Below the pieces are notes generated by a model, which was not told where the DNA came from, searched no databases, and saw nothing but the letters and a program-made list of their open reading frames with translations. A stretch of DNA of 64,000 bases from Verrucomicrobiales bacterium (GTDB lineage: Bacteria; Verrucomicrobiota; Verrucomicrobiia; Verrucomicrobiales; DEV007), in assembly GCA_012960505.1 (NCBI GenBank), contig DUBC01000020.1, forward strand, positions 56,109-120,108. Reading direction: 5' to 3'. Shown piece by piece: positions 1-9,510 of the stretch. The first letter of the stretch is position 1; every line of letters begins with the position of its first letter. Position numbers and translations under genes: made by a program.

Positions 1-2480
1 TCACCTGCAATATTGTTATCTCCTGTGTTTTGTATGACCCAGTCAATATTCTTCAACGCTAGTTCGTGTTTATTTGTATCGGTCCCCTTTAAATAAATTT
101 TAGCTAATGCATTATATGCAAAATCCTTAGCTTCCACGCCGGGCCTTTCAACAATTTCATTGAACCAGGGAACTGACTCAGCCGAATTAGTAGGCCTCAA
201 AAATCCTCCTATCCTTGCAAGAACATAAGGAGCCAGTACCTTTTTATCAAAACTTCTAAGCTCTGTGAATGCAGTGTTTATTTCCGCCGTAGCAGTAGCC
301 GGATTATCCTTTTTGATTTTTTCTAGAATATCAACTCTAGAAACTAAAAGCCATGCCAACACAGCCTGAGGTTGCCCGGGCTTAGTAGCCATTTCTTTTA
401 ACTTTAGAATTGTTTTATCTTCGCCGAATAATTTAATTGAAACATTTCCATACTTCGCAACAGCCTTCTCAAGATCAGCATTCTCCTGACGACCCAGCTG
501 ATCGATAATACTCTCCATTTTATTCAGGCCCTCCTGGCCCCTTCCAATAGATTCATGAATAAGGGCCTCTAATGCATTAGCCACCACTTGTGGCTCGAGA
601 AAATTGCCTGGATAGCTTATAACAAATTCATCATAATAGTCAGTAGCTTCTTTATATTTTTCTTGAGAATTTGCTACAACTACAAGCTGACTTAATGACT
701 CAGCAGCGACCTGATAATGCCCTGTTTTTTCCGCTGTGGACTTTCCTTTGACATAAGATTCTTGAGCAGCTGGCCACTCTTTTTGTGCTTGCAGCACATC
801 ACCTCGTAAATTCAGACTACGGTCATAAATGTCACTCCCAGGATGACGCTGCTCAATTTCGTCAAGCTTTTCTAGACACTTCACCATTTCATCAGTGGCA
901 AAATGACAGGTGGCTCTATCTAAAATAGCAAAGGGTCTTAACGATGACTCGGGATAATCTTTTAGCCATTTTTCGAGAAGTGGTGATGCTACAGACCAAT
1001 TAAGTAGTTTCACTTTATTGGCTCCTCGATAGTAACTAGATTCTTCAAGATAACCGCTTTTTGGATACTTTTTTACGTGCTGTTCAAGTATCTCATCTGC
1101 TTCTTCGTATTGCCCATCATAGTAATAGGAACCACCCAAGCAAAAAAGGCAAAGATCTTGTTGCGGACTATCATCTGGCAGCTTGGGCAAAATACTAACA
1201 GCAATCTCGATGCATCGCTCATAGTCACCTCTACGAAACAACTGTTCCATAAGCATGCTCTGAACATCTGGTTCTAACTCGTGACCCGGATACTTCTTTA
1301 AGAAATTCATCCCATGATGTTGCGCTGAAAGCAAATCTCCGATAGAAAATGCACACCTAGTAGCATTGTATACAAGATCAGGATGAAGATCTTTTTTGCC
1401 ATCCAATGACCTAGCAATTGGATAGTTTCTTGTCATGTAATCGTAAACCGCGTATGCGGCACGAAAACTATCATTCTTTTCATAAACATACGCCAAGAGC
1501 CTTAGCGCTGCGATATCTACAGTAGTACCTCCAGAAATCTTAGCTTCATATTTATCAATCTCTTTTTGTATCTTGGCTCTTGTTGCATCACCCTTTTCAA
1601 AAGACATTCTGTCCTGAAGTTCGGAAATGACGTCTTCAGTTCGAGGGACAAGTGTAAAAAATCTAAGAGCTAATGCATCAAGATTCTTCTCACCACTCGA
1701 AGCATCCTGCGCAAGCTTAAGAGTCCTCTCATTAAATTTATACTTATAGCTGTCAAAAGGTGAAAAACGAAGTGGTTCATCATTTTTATCCATGAAAGCA
1801 ATGCCATCAGCTGGTAGCGCCTTTTCTATCCACTGATTGGCAAGATCAAAGAAAGCAAGATGTAACATTCCTTTGTCTCGCTCCCTTAACTTGTCATGAT
1901 TGTCATATACCTTTTGAATTTTATCAGTCGCTTCTGCAACATTGCCTAACCTCGCATGGCAAACTCCCATATTGATATAGAGCTCAGCACCGTTGTAAGT
2001 TCCCTTCTCAGGCTTCTCACTGATGAATTTGTCGTATATTTTTAATGCACCTTTATATTCTTCGGCACCTTGTTCAGCTGTGCCCCACCGGTACAGAGCA
2101 TTTTTGTGATAGTGGTTACGAGTGTTTGGGATGCCATCAGCTAACTTGTTCGGGAAATTTTTATATGTAATCTCAAACTGTCGAGCAGCCTCTTTGTATT
2201 TTTTTTGTGACATCTGACAAAGACCCAGATGATAGTGGAGCAATCCAAATGCCGGGCCATAATACTTCATAGCGTCTTGGCTATGGTCACTTATGACAGA
2301 CGTCAATACACTTGACGCCTCTGTCCACTTTGCTTCCTCCATGAGGGTAACAGCCTTACGGTAATTGTCATCAACTGGATTCTGGGCATCTGATCTTTCT
2401 ATATTTAATACAAAAAAGCTCAGGCAAAAAAATATGTGAAAAGTAATAATTCTATGGTAGCGCATTACTTGTTTTTCCAT
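1..2480 (-). CDS. TPR-repeat periplasmic protein, C-terminus beyond window
   Basis: The reading frame stays open from an ATG at 2480 to the left edge, at least 826 codons, so the C-terminus is missing. The N-terminus has a hydrophobic signal segment (about residues 10-30) before DAQNPVDDNY, suggesting export to the periplasm; a second in-frame ATG at 2465 is an alternative start. The rest is alpha-helical and full of tetratricopeptide-like units, for example one ending LGLCQMSQKKYKEAARQFE. TPR proteins act as scaffolds for protein-protein contacts. It lies just downstream of exbB and two exbD genes on the same strand, a pairing suggesting it is the periplasmic partner of that proton-driven motor (inference from context). 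The exact partner and any enzymatic role cannot be read. Confidence 0.85.
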   Translation of the reverse strand, partial: MEKQVMRYHRIITFHIFFCLSFFVLNIERSDAQNPVDDNYRKAVTLMEEAKWTEASSVLTSVISDHSQDAMKYYGPAFGLLHYHLGLCQMSQKKYKEAARQFEITYKNFPNKLADGIPNTRNHYHKNALYRWGTAEQGAEEYKGALKIYDKFISEKPEKGTYNGAELYINMGVCHARLGNVAEATDKIQKVYDNHDKLRERDKGMLHLAFFDLANQWIEKALPADGIAFMDKNDEPLRFSPFDSYKYKFNERTLKLAQDASSGEKNLDALALRFFTLVPRTEDVISELQDRMSFEKGDATRAKIQKEIDKYEAKISGGTTVDIAALRLLAYVYEKNDSFRAAYAVYDYMTRNYPIARSLDGKKDLHPDLVYNATRCAFSIGDLLSAQHHGMNFLKKYPGHELEPDVQSMLMEQLFRRGDYERCIEIAVSILPKLPDDSPQQDLCLFCLGGSYYYDGQYEEADEILEQHVKKYPKSGYLEESSYYRGANKVKLLNWSVASPLLEKWLKDYPESSLRPFAILDRATCHFATDEMVKCLEKLDEIEQRHPGSDIYDRSLNLRGDVLQAQKEWPAAQESYVKGKSTAEKTGHYQVAAESLSQLVVVANSQEKYKEATDYYDEFVISYPGNFLEPQVVANALEALIHESIGRGQEGLNKMESIIDQLGRQENADLEKAVAKYGNVSIKLFGEDKTILKLKEMATKPGQPQAVLAWLLVSRVDILEKIKKDNPATATAEINTAFTELRSFDKKVLAPYVLARIGGFLRPTNSAESVPWFNEIVERPGVEAKDFAYNALAKIYLKGTDTNKHELALKNIDWVIQNTGDNNIAG

Positions 2481-2666
2481 GTAGTGGTTTTGGCTTTGTT
2501 GGGGCTTAACAATATTACAATATAAGCATGAAAAGTATACCTCAGATGAATATTCTGTTAAAAGGGGTTTTATCTATCTTTTAGCTAACCAATTCATTTC
2601 TAGTTTAATTTCATCCACTTCATCTATTAAACGAAGAAACACTAAAAAGATTAGGTGAAGGAAAAG

Positions 2667-3131
2667 TTATTCTTTCTCGTCCCGGAAACCAGTCATCGTG
2701 ATATTTTTTATCTGTACTGACGCCAAGGCGTTAACAACGTCTATAAACCGTTGAGTTTTACCGTCATCATCTGCTGCCACAGTAACCATCGGTTTACTGC
2801 CACCATTATCACATAATTGTTTATATTCCTTTAAGCGACTTCTTAATTCAGGCAAACGGTCAGCCCCCTTAGCCCCACTAGTAGGAATGTCATCCCCATC
2901 ATAAGTAATATTGCCACTCGGCCCAATAACTATAGCGACAGGATCAACTTTATCCGGATTTTCTGTAGGGATTTGAGTCGGTAAAACAATTGAAAGATCA
3001 GTCTCATCAGGCCTCAATGTGGCTGTAACAAGAAAGTAAATGAGCAAAAGAAATGCAACGTCAACCAATGATGAAATATCCAATTCTGGATCTTTATCAG
3101 CCTCTTGCCTGTATTTCCTTTTTCGAGCCAT
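2667..3131 (-). CDS. exbD: ExbD/TolR-family biopolymer transport protein
   Basis: This 154-residue protein has the ExbD/TolR layout: a short basic cytoplasmic N-terminus, one membrane helix at about residues 20-38 with the conserved proton-carrying aspartate (D24 in SLVDVAF), and a periplasmic domain of about 110 residues. ExbD/TolR subunits sit in the pore of the ExbB/TolQ pentamer and couple proton flow to work across the periplasm. It follows a second exbD copy with a 5-bp gap, so the two are probably co-transcribed. Two divergent ExbD paralogues beside one ExbB are common in Verrucomicrobia and Planctomycetes (general knowledge). No TonB gene is visible nearby, so the energised partner is unknown. 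Confidence 0.9.
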   Translation of the reverse strand: MARKRKYRQEADKDPELDISSLVDVAFLLLIYFLVTATLRPDETDLSIVLPTQIPTENPDKVDPVAIVIGPSGNITYDGDDIPTSGAKGADRLPELRSRLKEYKQLCDNGGSKPMVTVAADDDGKTQRFIDVVNALASVQIKNITMTGFRDEKE

Positions 3132-3136
3132 GCCAA

Positions 3137-3592
3137 TTAATCAAACTTTCCAGTTTTTAAGGATCCAAAGACTACCTTGTTAATCCCTCCCAGAGCCGCC
3201 GCTTTAGTTACTTTCTTAACATCTCTGACCGACGCATCGCGGTGCGATCTGAGCAAAAGAGAAGCTCCAGTATCTGTGTCCTTGTACCTGTCATTCCAGG
3301 CGATAACCCTCTCCGTTATTTCGTCTTCAGTGACGGTCACCTTTCCATCACCAGCAGTGAACGTTCCATCTGATCGAATATTAAAAATGATACGGCCTTT
3401 GGCATTTTGTGGCCGAATAGATTCATCAGCAACTGGCGGTTTAATCTGATCATCCACTTTAACAGTCACCATTCTTGAGGCCACCATAAAGAAAATCAGC
3501 AAAAGAAAGACCATATCAATCATAGGTGACATGTCCATCTTCGGATCATCTTCCCGATGCTCCAAAACTGACTGGAGTTTGGATGAGGCCAT
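3137..3592 (-). CDS. exbD: ExbD/TolR-family biopolymer transport protein, second copy
   Basis: This 151-residue protein has a charged N-terminus, one membrane helix (about residues 22-40, MDMSPMIDMVFLLLIFF) carrying the family aspartate at D26, and a periplasmic C-terminal domain. It matches ExbD/TolR, the stator plug that transmits proton-motive force with ExbB/TolQ. It lies between the ExbB-like gene and the other ExbD copy; the two copies diverge outside the membrane helix, so they may form a hetero-oligomer (inference). The antisense frame here is a shadow of this gene. Confidence 0.9.
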   Translation of the reverse strand: MASSKLQSVLEHREDDPKMDMSPMIDMVFLLLIFFMVASRMVTVKVDDQIKPPVADESIRPQNAKGRIIFNIRSDGTFTAGDGKVTVTEDEITERVIAWNDRYKDTDTGASLLLRSHRDASVRDVKKVTKAAALGGINKVVFGSLKTGKFD

Positions 3593-3653
3593 TTTATTAT
3601 TATCCTAGTTCTAATTTTTTCTTTTTACTCAAAAGAAATGTGCCTTCTGCCTA

Positions 3654-4484
3654 TTAAGATTGAAATCCTTCTGGCACTTTAGCCATGGCTTGATCCGCAT
3701 TAACAGCTTGATAGCTAGCATCTAACATCTCAGACAAGTCGTTATGACAACTAGCAACTAATCCATTTAACTTATTCCTTAAAAAGAAAAAGAAGAAAAT
3801 CGAAGGAATCGCTATTATGAGGCCTGAAGCTGTTGTCACCATCGCAAGTCCAATGTCACCAGCCAGAACAGATGGGTCAGCCTGACCTTGAGAGGCAAGT
3901 GTATTAAATGCGCCCATCATACCAACGACCGTTCCCAAAAGACCCAACATAGGAGCTATCTGACCAATGATTCCTAGATAACCGATCCATGTTAAGCGAT
4001 CGCTGTTCTGTTTTACTGTAAATTCCGCAATAGCATCTTCCACATCTTCTCTTCCTAGACTGTCAGCGTCTGTCGCGTCAACATTTGGCAAAGCCGCCGC
4101 AACCATCATGCCTAAATAGGTAGGACTCGTTGATGCAACCTCAATGGCACTACGGACACGACAGTTTGCCATGTGATCATGAAGGCTTGCCTTGAGATCG
4201 GGTGGGTTGAATTTGCTCTCTGTTAATTGAATGAAATTATATACGATAAGTGCAACCATCGCGACAGAAGCTAGGAGCAGCGGGAGCATCCAAATGCCTG
4301 CATCCGTAACATTATCAAGCATGGTTTTCTTTGCCACAGTATCATCCGCATCAGCATCAGCTTCTTGCGCTAAAAGCTCAGGAGCGGAATAAAAAAGAAA
4401 AGTTAGGACAGCAAGGAAGGCTGCAAAAATATAGAATTGTCTACCTTGTAATGACTGCTTGTAATTTAACGGAGATTTAATCAT
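3654..4484 (-). CDS. exbB: MotA/TolQ/ExbB proton channel family protein
   Basis: The 276-residue protein has a hydrophobic N-terminal segment (about residues 18-40) that looks like a signal sequence, then three membrane helices typical of ExbB/TolQ: one near residue 65-88, one in APMLGLLGTVVGMMGAF and one in MVTTASGLIIAIPSIFFFF. The GTVxGM and TTAxGLxxAIP motifs are the family signature. It forms the proton-conducting inner-membrane pentamer around ExbD. It is first in a four-gene set ExbB-ExbD-ExbD-TPR on the minus strand. The extra cleavable-looking N-terminus is typical of long ExbB forms. It could serve TonB-dependent transport or a Tol-like envelope function; the sequence does not decide. 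Confidence 0.92.
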   Translation of the reverse strand: MIKSPLNYKQSLQGRQFYIFAAFLAVLTFLFYSAPELLAQEADADADDTVAKKTMLDNVTDAGIWMLPLLLASVAMVALIVYNFIQLTESKFNPPDLKASLHDHMANCRVRSAIEVASTSPTYLGMMVAAALPNVDATDADSLGREDVEDAIAEFTVKQNSDRLTWIGYLGIIGQIAPMLGLLGTVVGMMGAFNTLASQGQADPSVLAGDIGLAMVTTASGLIIAIPSIFFFFFLRNKLNGLVASCHNDLSEMLDASYQAVNADQAMAKVPEGFQS

Positions 4485-4635
4485 GGGTTTATTTTACTTA
4501 AAAAGTCTTATCAACATCCTTTGAGAATCAATTCAATATTTACTAAATATACAATTGCTCAAACTACAAATTTGCACTGTTTTAATCAAAAAACAACTAT
4601 TTTGAAAGGTTAAGTGAAGCAAAAAAAATCGTATA

Positions 4636-5757
4636 TTATAGGCCATTTACAATATTCGTTACTGCCGGCATTAATTTATCAGCTATCTCACTGGCTCCTA
4701 CATCCGTTACGTCAGTTTCACCAAGGAAATATTCAATGGTTTGTGGAATCATTCCGTGAAGATTAACCCATTCGATTTCATTTTGTTCACAGTAATCAGA
4801 GGCCGCGGCATGAAATCGCTTCAACTCAAGAGCAATCGTTTCCGGTCTAACTCGATGGCCTGAGCCCTTGCCTGGTACAGGTTTTGTTGGGTAATAAACT
4901 GAAGTCATCAAAGAGAGTTCCTCCTTACCTAGGTTTTGGCTATGAATAGAAGGTTCGCCAACGATTAATAATCTACACCCATTCTTAGTTGCCAGTTCCG
5001 AGAAAGCTTTAATCCCATCAATGAATTCATTTAACGGATCATGTTCATCACGCTTAATATATTCCAATTCAGGACAGGATTGGTAATATAGCCTGTCATG
5101 GAAAAGAAGATCCCTATGATAATTAGGAGCATTCAATGGTTTCCATGCCTCCTTCAAATGTCGCCTCGTCTTCTTATTACGTATTAACCGCATCATGTGC
5201 GAAATCTTCGCAAGAGAATACTTTAAACCTCTAGGCGCTCCCTTCCTTAAGGCATTAATCTTATCGCGATTATAAACATAATCTTTATAGTGCAAAGTAT
5301 CTCCGAACCCATAACAACAGACAATCAAATCAGGCTCATACTTTTCAACAATCTTCTCAGCGTTGACAACCGATGGCAGTATGAACTGACCGGTTGAGGT
5401 CTTAGCCATTGCTCCCACTTCTATATTCTTACCCGTTTCATTAGATGTTCTTTCAGCTAATTTTCCCCACCAAGCATCCTCAGATTTTTGGAATACTGTA
5501 GTAGTTGCATTTCCTCCGAAGCAAAGAATTCTAATAGAATTACCTCCCTGGCCATCGTCCCAATTAGCTTTCCTCAATCGGTACCCATCAAAGCTATATC
5601 GAACATTACTACGAATACCCGGAATCTCGTTGTTGAGGGTCAAGGCTACTCCAGGCTCCATGGGAACAGGAAAAAAAATACGAACAATAACCTCCAAAAG
5701 AAGAAAGATAAATCCTCCGATACAACCACCCAAAAAAACTAGCTTAATATATTTCAT
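4636..5757 (-). CDS. membrane-anchored SGNH-like protein lacking catalytic residues
   Basis: A 373-residue protein with one N-terminal membrane anchor (about residues 5-29) and an SGNH/GDSL-hydrolase-like exported domain. The block I strand-turn is present as RILCFGGNATTT, but the nucleophile position holds Asn (N83) rather than Ser. Block III (normally GxND) reads GFGD in CCYGFGDT, and the C-terminal block expected as DxxH reads GETDVTDVG, with Asp where His is expected. All three assignments are by eye. Family members act on O-acyl groups of polysaccharides or lipids, but this copy appears unable to use the standard mechanism, so it may bind rather than cleave. It lies between the ExbB cluster and a UDP-sugar pyrophosphorylase, with gaps of about 90-150 bp. 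Confidence 0.6.
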   Translation of the reverse strand: MKYIKLVFLGGCIGGFIFLLLEVIVRIFFPVPMEPGVALTLNNEIPGIRSNVRYSFDGYRLRKANWDDGQGGNSIRILCFGGNATTTVFQKSEDAWWGKLAERTSNETGKNIEVGAMAKTSTGQFILPSVVNAEKIVEKYEPDLIVCCYGFGDTLHYKDYVYNRDKINALRKGAPRGLKYSLAKISHMMRLIRNKKTRRHLKEAWKPLNAPNYHRDLLFHDRLYYQSCPELEYIKRDEHDPLNEFIDGIKAFSELATKNGCRLLIVGEPSIHSQNLGKEELSLMTSVYYPTKPVPGKGSGHRVRPETIALELKRFHAAASDYCEQNEIEWVNLHGMIPQTIEYFLGETDVTDVGASEIADKLMPAVTNIVNGL

Positions 5758-5849
5758 CTTTATATTACCTTACTTTTATTAACACATGTCCTTGCGGATT
5801 CTGAAAAGTTATAATCTAAAAGAGAAATCATATAAACAGGAGACAATAA

Positions 5850-7256
5850 TCAATTCAATTCGATAATTTCATCATTATATTCTCCCGCAGGCAATTCCTT
5901 TATCTGTTTTGAGCTATTGCGCACAACCACCGATCCTTGAAAGATCGTACCCTCATTAAAAACAACTGGTCCTTCGACTTGGAGTTTTTTACAATTCAGC
6001 AAGGAGGGAACGCCAAACTGCGTGGCCAAATTTAATTGATCAGCCCTTGCATAAAAATCATCATCTAAACTGATAATAGGAGGAATCCCGTGTCTTTCCG
6101 GTATGAGCTGAATCTGAAAGTCCTCAGTCATTGAGTAGGCATCAGATTGCAATGCAAATAAATCCTCCGACGTCTTAACGGGAGCGAACCTTGAACGCGG
6201 AACACTTAATGCAACGGAGTCCTTGAAGCATTGAATGGCAGCGCCCATAGCTATTTCAAGTTGATAAACAGGCAAGGAGTTAGAGTCCGTAGGATCAACT
6301 GTTTTGTGATTCCTTATTATGGGAAGCTCAAGCACACCCCCCGAATCCATCATGTTTTCTTTCAATGCATCTAGACGAATCCAAATATTATTAGTATTAA
6401 AATAGCGATGCTTGCTAATGTCTTGGAAAGCAGACGTATCTTTATCCTCACATTGCGCTATTTCCCTTAAAATCAATGACCCCGTGTCTTTCCCTCTAGC
6501 CAAATGACCTCCCTTTTTATCGGCTTCAGTTCTTTGTGTTACCTCCATTAAAAATGAAGCCTCCCCCTGCTTAAAACTATTTAGAATATTAAAATCAAAC
6601 GTTGCTCCAAGATTGTCAGAATTAGATATAAAAGCGAACCTTACCCCTTCATTAAGCAACTTATCTAGAAGACCAGTGCCCAGTAACGAAGAATATATAT
6701 CCCCATGCCCAGGAGGACACCATTCAAGTTTGGATGAATCCGGAAAATTGACTGAGGCAAAATTATCAGCTCTAATCTTCGGAACCCTGTTCTGCATGAG
6801 CTCAATGTTTTCTAGATTCCCAAGATCAGGATACTTTGACAAATAAGACTTGGTATCATCACTCGTAGAAAAACTATTCATCAACAAGAAGCGTAAATCT
6901 TCACAATAAGATGATCGCAAGTGCAAAAGTTGCTTAACAATAACATCCAGGAAATTAATCCCCTCTCTAACAGGAAGGAGTGATTTTACCTTCTCAAGAC
7001 CCATCCCAGTTCCCATGCCTCCATTCAGCTTAATAATAACAGTTTCCTGCAATGAGCTAATAATCTCCTCAGTCTCACAATCCGGTAAATCTTCATATCG
7101 ATTCAAATCATAGACTGGCCTTATAGACTCCTCGGATATCTTTAAATCGTCACCATTACAAAGCTGTTCATACGCCCGTTGGAATGCAGAGATAGAAGCT
7201 TGATTAAGATCAGCCAAGCGCATTTTCTCTATGGGGCAATCAACTTCTGGAGGCAT
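5850..7256 (-). CDS. UTP--glucose-1-phosphate uridylyltransferase, eukaryotic-type UDPGP family
   Basis: The 468-residue product matches the UDPGP family, usual length about 470-500. The nucleotide-binding signature LNGGMGTGMGLEKVKSLLPV starts near residue 78, and a C-terminal segment resembles the left-handed beta-helix part (VVFNEGTIFQGSVVVRNSS). The enzyme makes UDP-glucose, or a related UDP-sugar, from UTP and the sugar-1-phosphate for polysaccharide and glycolipid synthesis. This is the eukaryotic-like family, unrelated in sequence to bacterial GalU. The gene ends before the SGNH-like gene and follows the two-component pair by 40 bp. Substrate, glucose versus N-acetylhexosamine, cannot be settled by reading. 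Confidence 0.88.
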   Translation of the reverse strand: MPPEVDCPIEKMRLADLNQASISAFQRAYEQLCNGDDLKISEESIRPVYDLNRYEDLPDCETEEIISSLQETVIIKLNGGMGTGMGLEKVKSLLPVREGINFLDVIVKQLLHLRSSYCEDLRFLLMNSFSTSDDTKSYLSKYPDLGNLENIELMQNRVPKIRADNFASVNFPDSSKLEWCPPGHGDIYSSLLGTGLLDKLLNEGVRFAFISNSDNLGATFDFNILNSFKQGEASFLMEVTQRTEADKKGGHLARGKDTGSLILREIAQCEDKDTSAFQDISKHRYFNTNNIWIRLDALKENMMDSGGVLELPIIRNHKTVDPTDSNSLPVYQLEIAMGAAIQCFKDSVALSVPRSRFAPVKTSEDLFALQSDAYSMTEDFQIQLIPERHGIPPIISLDDDFYARADQLNLATQFGVPSLLNCKKLQVEGPVVFNEGTIFQGSVVVRNSSKQIKELPAGEYNDEIIELN

Positions 7257-7295
7257 TAATTATATACTTATCTTTAACAGGTTTTCTACACTTTC

Positions 7296-8714
7296 CTACT
7301 GAGGTAATGTCATCACAAAACAATTAGTTCCCCCCTCTGAGCTTGATAAGTTAAGCTCTCCCCCATGAGCCAAAGCAATGACCCGCGCAAGACTCAATCC
7401 CAAACCAAATCCCGATTTATTTGGCCCCCTTGCCGTGTCTACTCGATAAAATCGCTCAAATATCTTCTCTTTTATTTCATCTTGAATCGCAGGACCAGTG
7501 TTACTAATTGATATTTGGTAAGCATTCCCACTTTTTCTCAACTCACTTATTATTTTACCTCCTTCGGAAATATTATACTTAGTCGCATTAGTCAAAAGGT
7601 TTGATATAGCCAACCTCAAAAGACGTTCATCCCCATTCACTATAAAACCAGAGCTCCCATTTTCGGATTGAAATGATATTCCCTCTTCGGCAGCTATCAC
7701 TTCAGCATCTTCAACAATTTCAGACATTAGATGAGAAAGATCTAACTTTTGCTTTTCAATAATCAAACTGCCAGCATCTGACCTTGAAAGCATCAATAAG
7801 CTGTCAATTATTGATCTCAACTGCCCAACCCTCTCAAGAACATCAACTAGCACCGTATCATGTTCACTTCCCTCTCCATGATCCTGCAACGCCGCCTCAA
7901 TCTTGCCCTGCATAACAGCCAGAGGAGTTTTTAACTCGTGTGAAGCATCCGCACCAAACCTCTTCATCTGACTGAACGAAGATTCGAGCCTATCCATCAT
8001 TTGGTTAAGAACAGCAGCCAATCTACCTAGCTCGTCTTTTGAGCTGACTCCCTGCACTCTTGCTCCCAACCCTTGGGCCGTTACATTTTCAGCTGTAGCT
8101 ATAATTTTTTGTACAGGTCGAACAACTCTTCCAGCTATCCACCAAGCACCAAAACCAATAATAATCAAAGCAAGCGGTAACGCCTCAAAATATCTTCGCA
8201 TAAGTTTAGATAGCTCATCACGAATTTCCTTTAAGTCTATTGCCATGCGAACTTTGTATCCATCAAAGGTTCTACACATTACTCTCCAAGTTTTATCTTT
8301 ATACTCTACAGTCTCGTTAGATCCTCCAGGCTTCCATTCAATTTCCTTCCCCGGTTCAGGCCAATCCGGTTCTTTGTAGATCTGATTACCTTCGATGAGC
8401 GAGTCTTCCAATGCCAATGGAGATCGGCCAACGATACTCACATCAGAATCTTCAATTTCAGCCAACTCAATTAATCTAACCTCTGCCCTTTCAGCACTCA
8501 AAGTACCCACTAACTGAGTCTGAAGTAGCCCTCCTTCTTCCATCGCCTGAGCAGTTAAAACCATGTTTGCGGTAAATCCTTTCAGCTCATAATCTGCCTC
8601 TTCAGTCATAGTCTTACGAACCATGTTTGAAGTGAATCCCAAAAAGACAATCAATACAGTCCCAGACAACAATGCGGACCACAATGCTATTCGAAGCCGA
8701 AATGAGAGCGACAC
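7296..8714 (-). CDS. sensor histidine kinase of a two-component system
   Basis: The 472-residue protein starts at GTG and has two membrane helices (about residues 9-31 and 178-195) framing a periplasmic sensor of about 145 residues. A HAMP linker near 196-250, a HisKA dimerisation domain with phospho-accepting His259 in DASHELKTP and a C-terminal HATPase with N, G1 (GFGLGLSL) and G2 motifs follow. It autophosphorylates and passes phosphate to the response regulator encoded just upstream, with 3 bp between the genes. The layout resembles CusS/QseC-type kinases of OmpR-family systems, but the ligand cannot be inferred. Confidence 0.92.
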   Translation of the reverse strand: MSLSFRLRIALWSALLSGTVLIVFLGFTSNMVRKTMTEEADYELKGFTANMVLTAQAMEEGGLLQTQLVGTLSAERAEVRLIELAEIEDSDVSIVGRSPLALEDSLIEGNQIYKEPDWPEPGKEIEWKPGGSNETVEYKDKTWRVMCRTFDGYKVRMAIDLKEIRDELSKLMRRYFEALPLALIIIGFGAWWIAGRVVRPVQKIIATAENVTAQGLGARVQGVSSKDELGRLAAVLNQMMDRLESSFSQMKRFGADASHELKTPLAVMQGKIEAALQDHGEGSEHDTVLVDVLERVGQLRSIIDSLLMLSRSDAGSLIIEKQKLDLSHLMSEIVEDAEVIAAEEGISFQSENGSSGFIVNGDERLLRLAISNLLTNATKYNISEGGKIISELRKSGNAYQISISNTGPAIQDEIKEKIFERFYRVDTARGPNKSGFGLGLSLARVIALAHGGELNLSSSEGGTNCFVMTLPQ

Positions 8715-8717
8715 CGC

Positions 8718-9407
8718 CTACCCCTCCTTTGGATTGTCAGGATCTTGCATCCGATACCCCACTCCCCTCAGAGTCTCTATTAATGGAACCTCTCCTTCAA
8801 TATCAATTTTTGATCGTAACCTCCTAATATAAACATCCACAAGGTTCGTTCCTGGATCAAAATGATAGCCCCATACTTGTTCAAGTATTTGGGTTCTTGT
8901 AAGGACGCGACCAGGGGCTCTCATCAAAAAGGCAAGAAGAGAAAATTCTTTAGGTGTCATCTCAATTTGAACGCCTAATCTCACCACTTCTCTCTTCATA
9001 AGGTTAGCAGACAATGAACCAACGCTAAGTACACTCATGCCAGTCTCAGAAGAGCGCCTCCAAATTGCGCGCAATCGCGCAATGAGCTCTTCAACAAAGA
9101 ATGGTTTCGGGAGATAATCATCTGCACCCAAATCTAATCCTTCAATCCTGTCCTCGGTCTCACCTCTAGCCGTAATTATAATTACTGGCACATTATTGTG
9201 CCCTGCACGAATCACCTTAAGAATTTCAAGGCCACTGCGCCCAGGCAACATCACGTCCAAAACTATAGCGTCATAAGATCTTGTCATCGCATGCTCCATG
9301 CCCGAATCACCGTCCTGGCAGTAATCCAATACAAAACCTTCTTTTTCTAATCCATTTTTGATGAGTTCGCCTATTTCAGTCTCATCCTCGACCAGTAAGA
9401 TCTTCAC
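8718..9407 (-). CDS. OmpR-family response regulator
   Basis: The 229-residue protein has an N-terminal receiver domain with the acidic pair near residues 8-9, phospho-acceptor Asp51 in AIVLDVMLPG and a conserved Lys in YLPKPF, then a C-terminal winged-helix DNA-binding domain (about 130-222) ending GVGYRM. It starts at GTG. Phosphorylated by the adjacent histidine kinase, it would bind DNA as a dimer and switch transcription. It lies about 100 bp downstream of nuoN on the same strand; that gap shows no obvious terminator, so read-through from the nuo operon is possible. Targets are unknown. Confidence 0.93.
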   Translation of the reverse strand: MKILLVEDETEIGELIKNGLEKEGFVLDYCQDGDSGMEHAMTRSYDAIVLDVMLPGRSGLEILKVIRAGHNNVPVIIITARGETEDRIEGLDLGADDYLPKPFFVEELIARLRAIWRRSSETGMSVLSVGSLSANLMKREVVRLGVQIEMTPKEFSLLAFLMRAPGRVLTRTQILEQVWGYHFDPGTNLVDVYIRRLRSKIDIEGEVPLIETLRGVGYRMQDPDNPKEG

Positions 9408-9510
9408 ATTAACAATATTACCCTAGCTCTGTGAAATTACAACGTATTGAAAAGAATAATTAACATAAGGAAAAGGCCATCAAAATAGACTCAAACCCAG
9501 TCAATTATTT

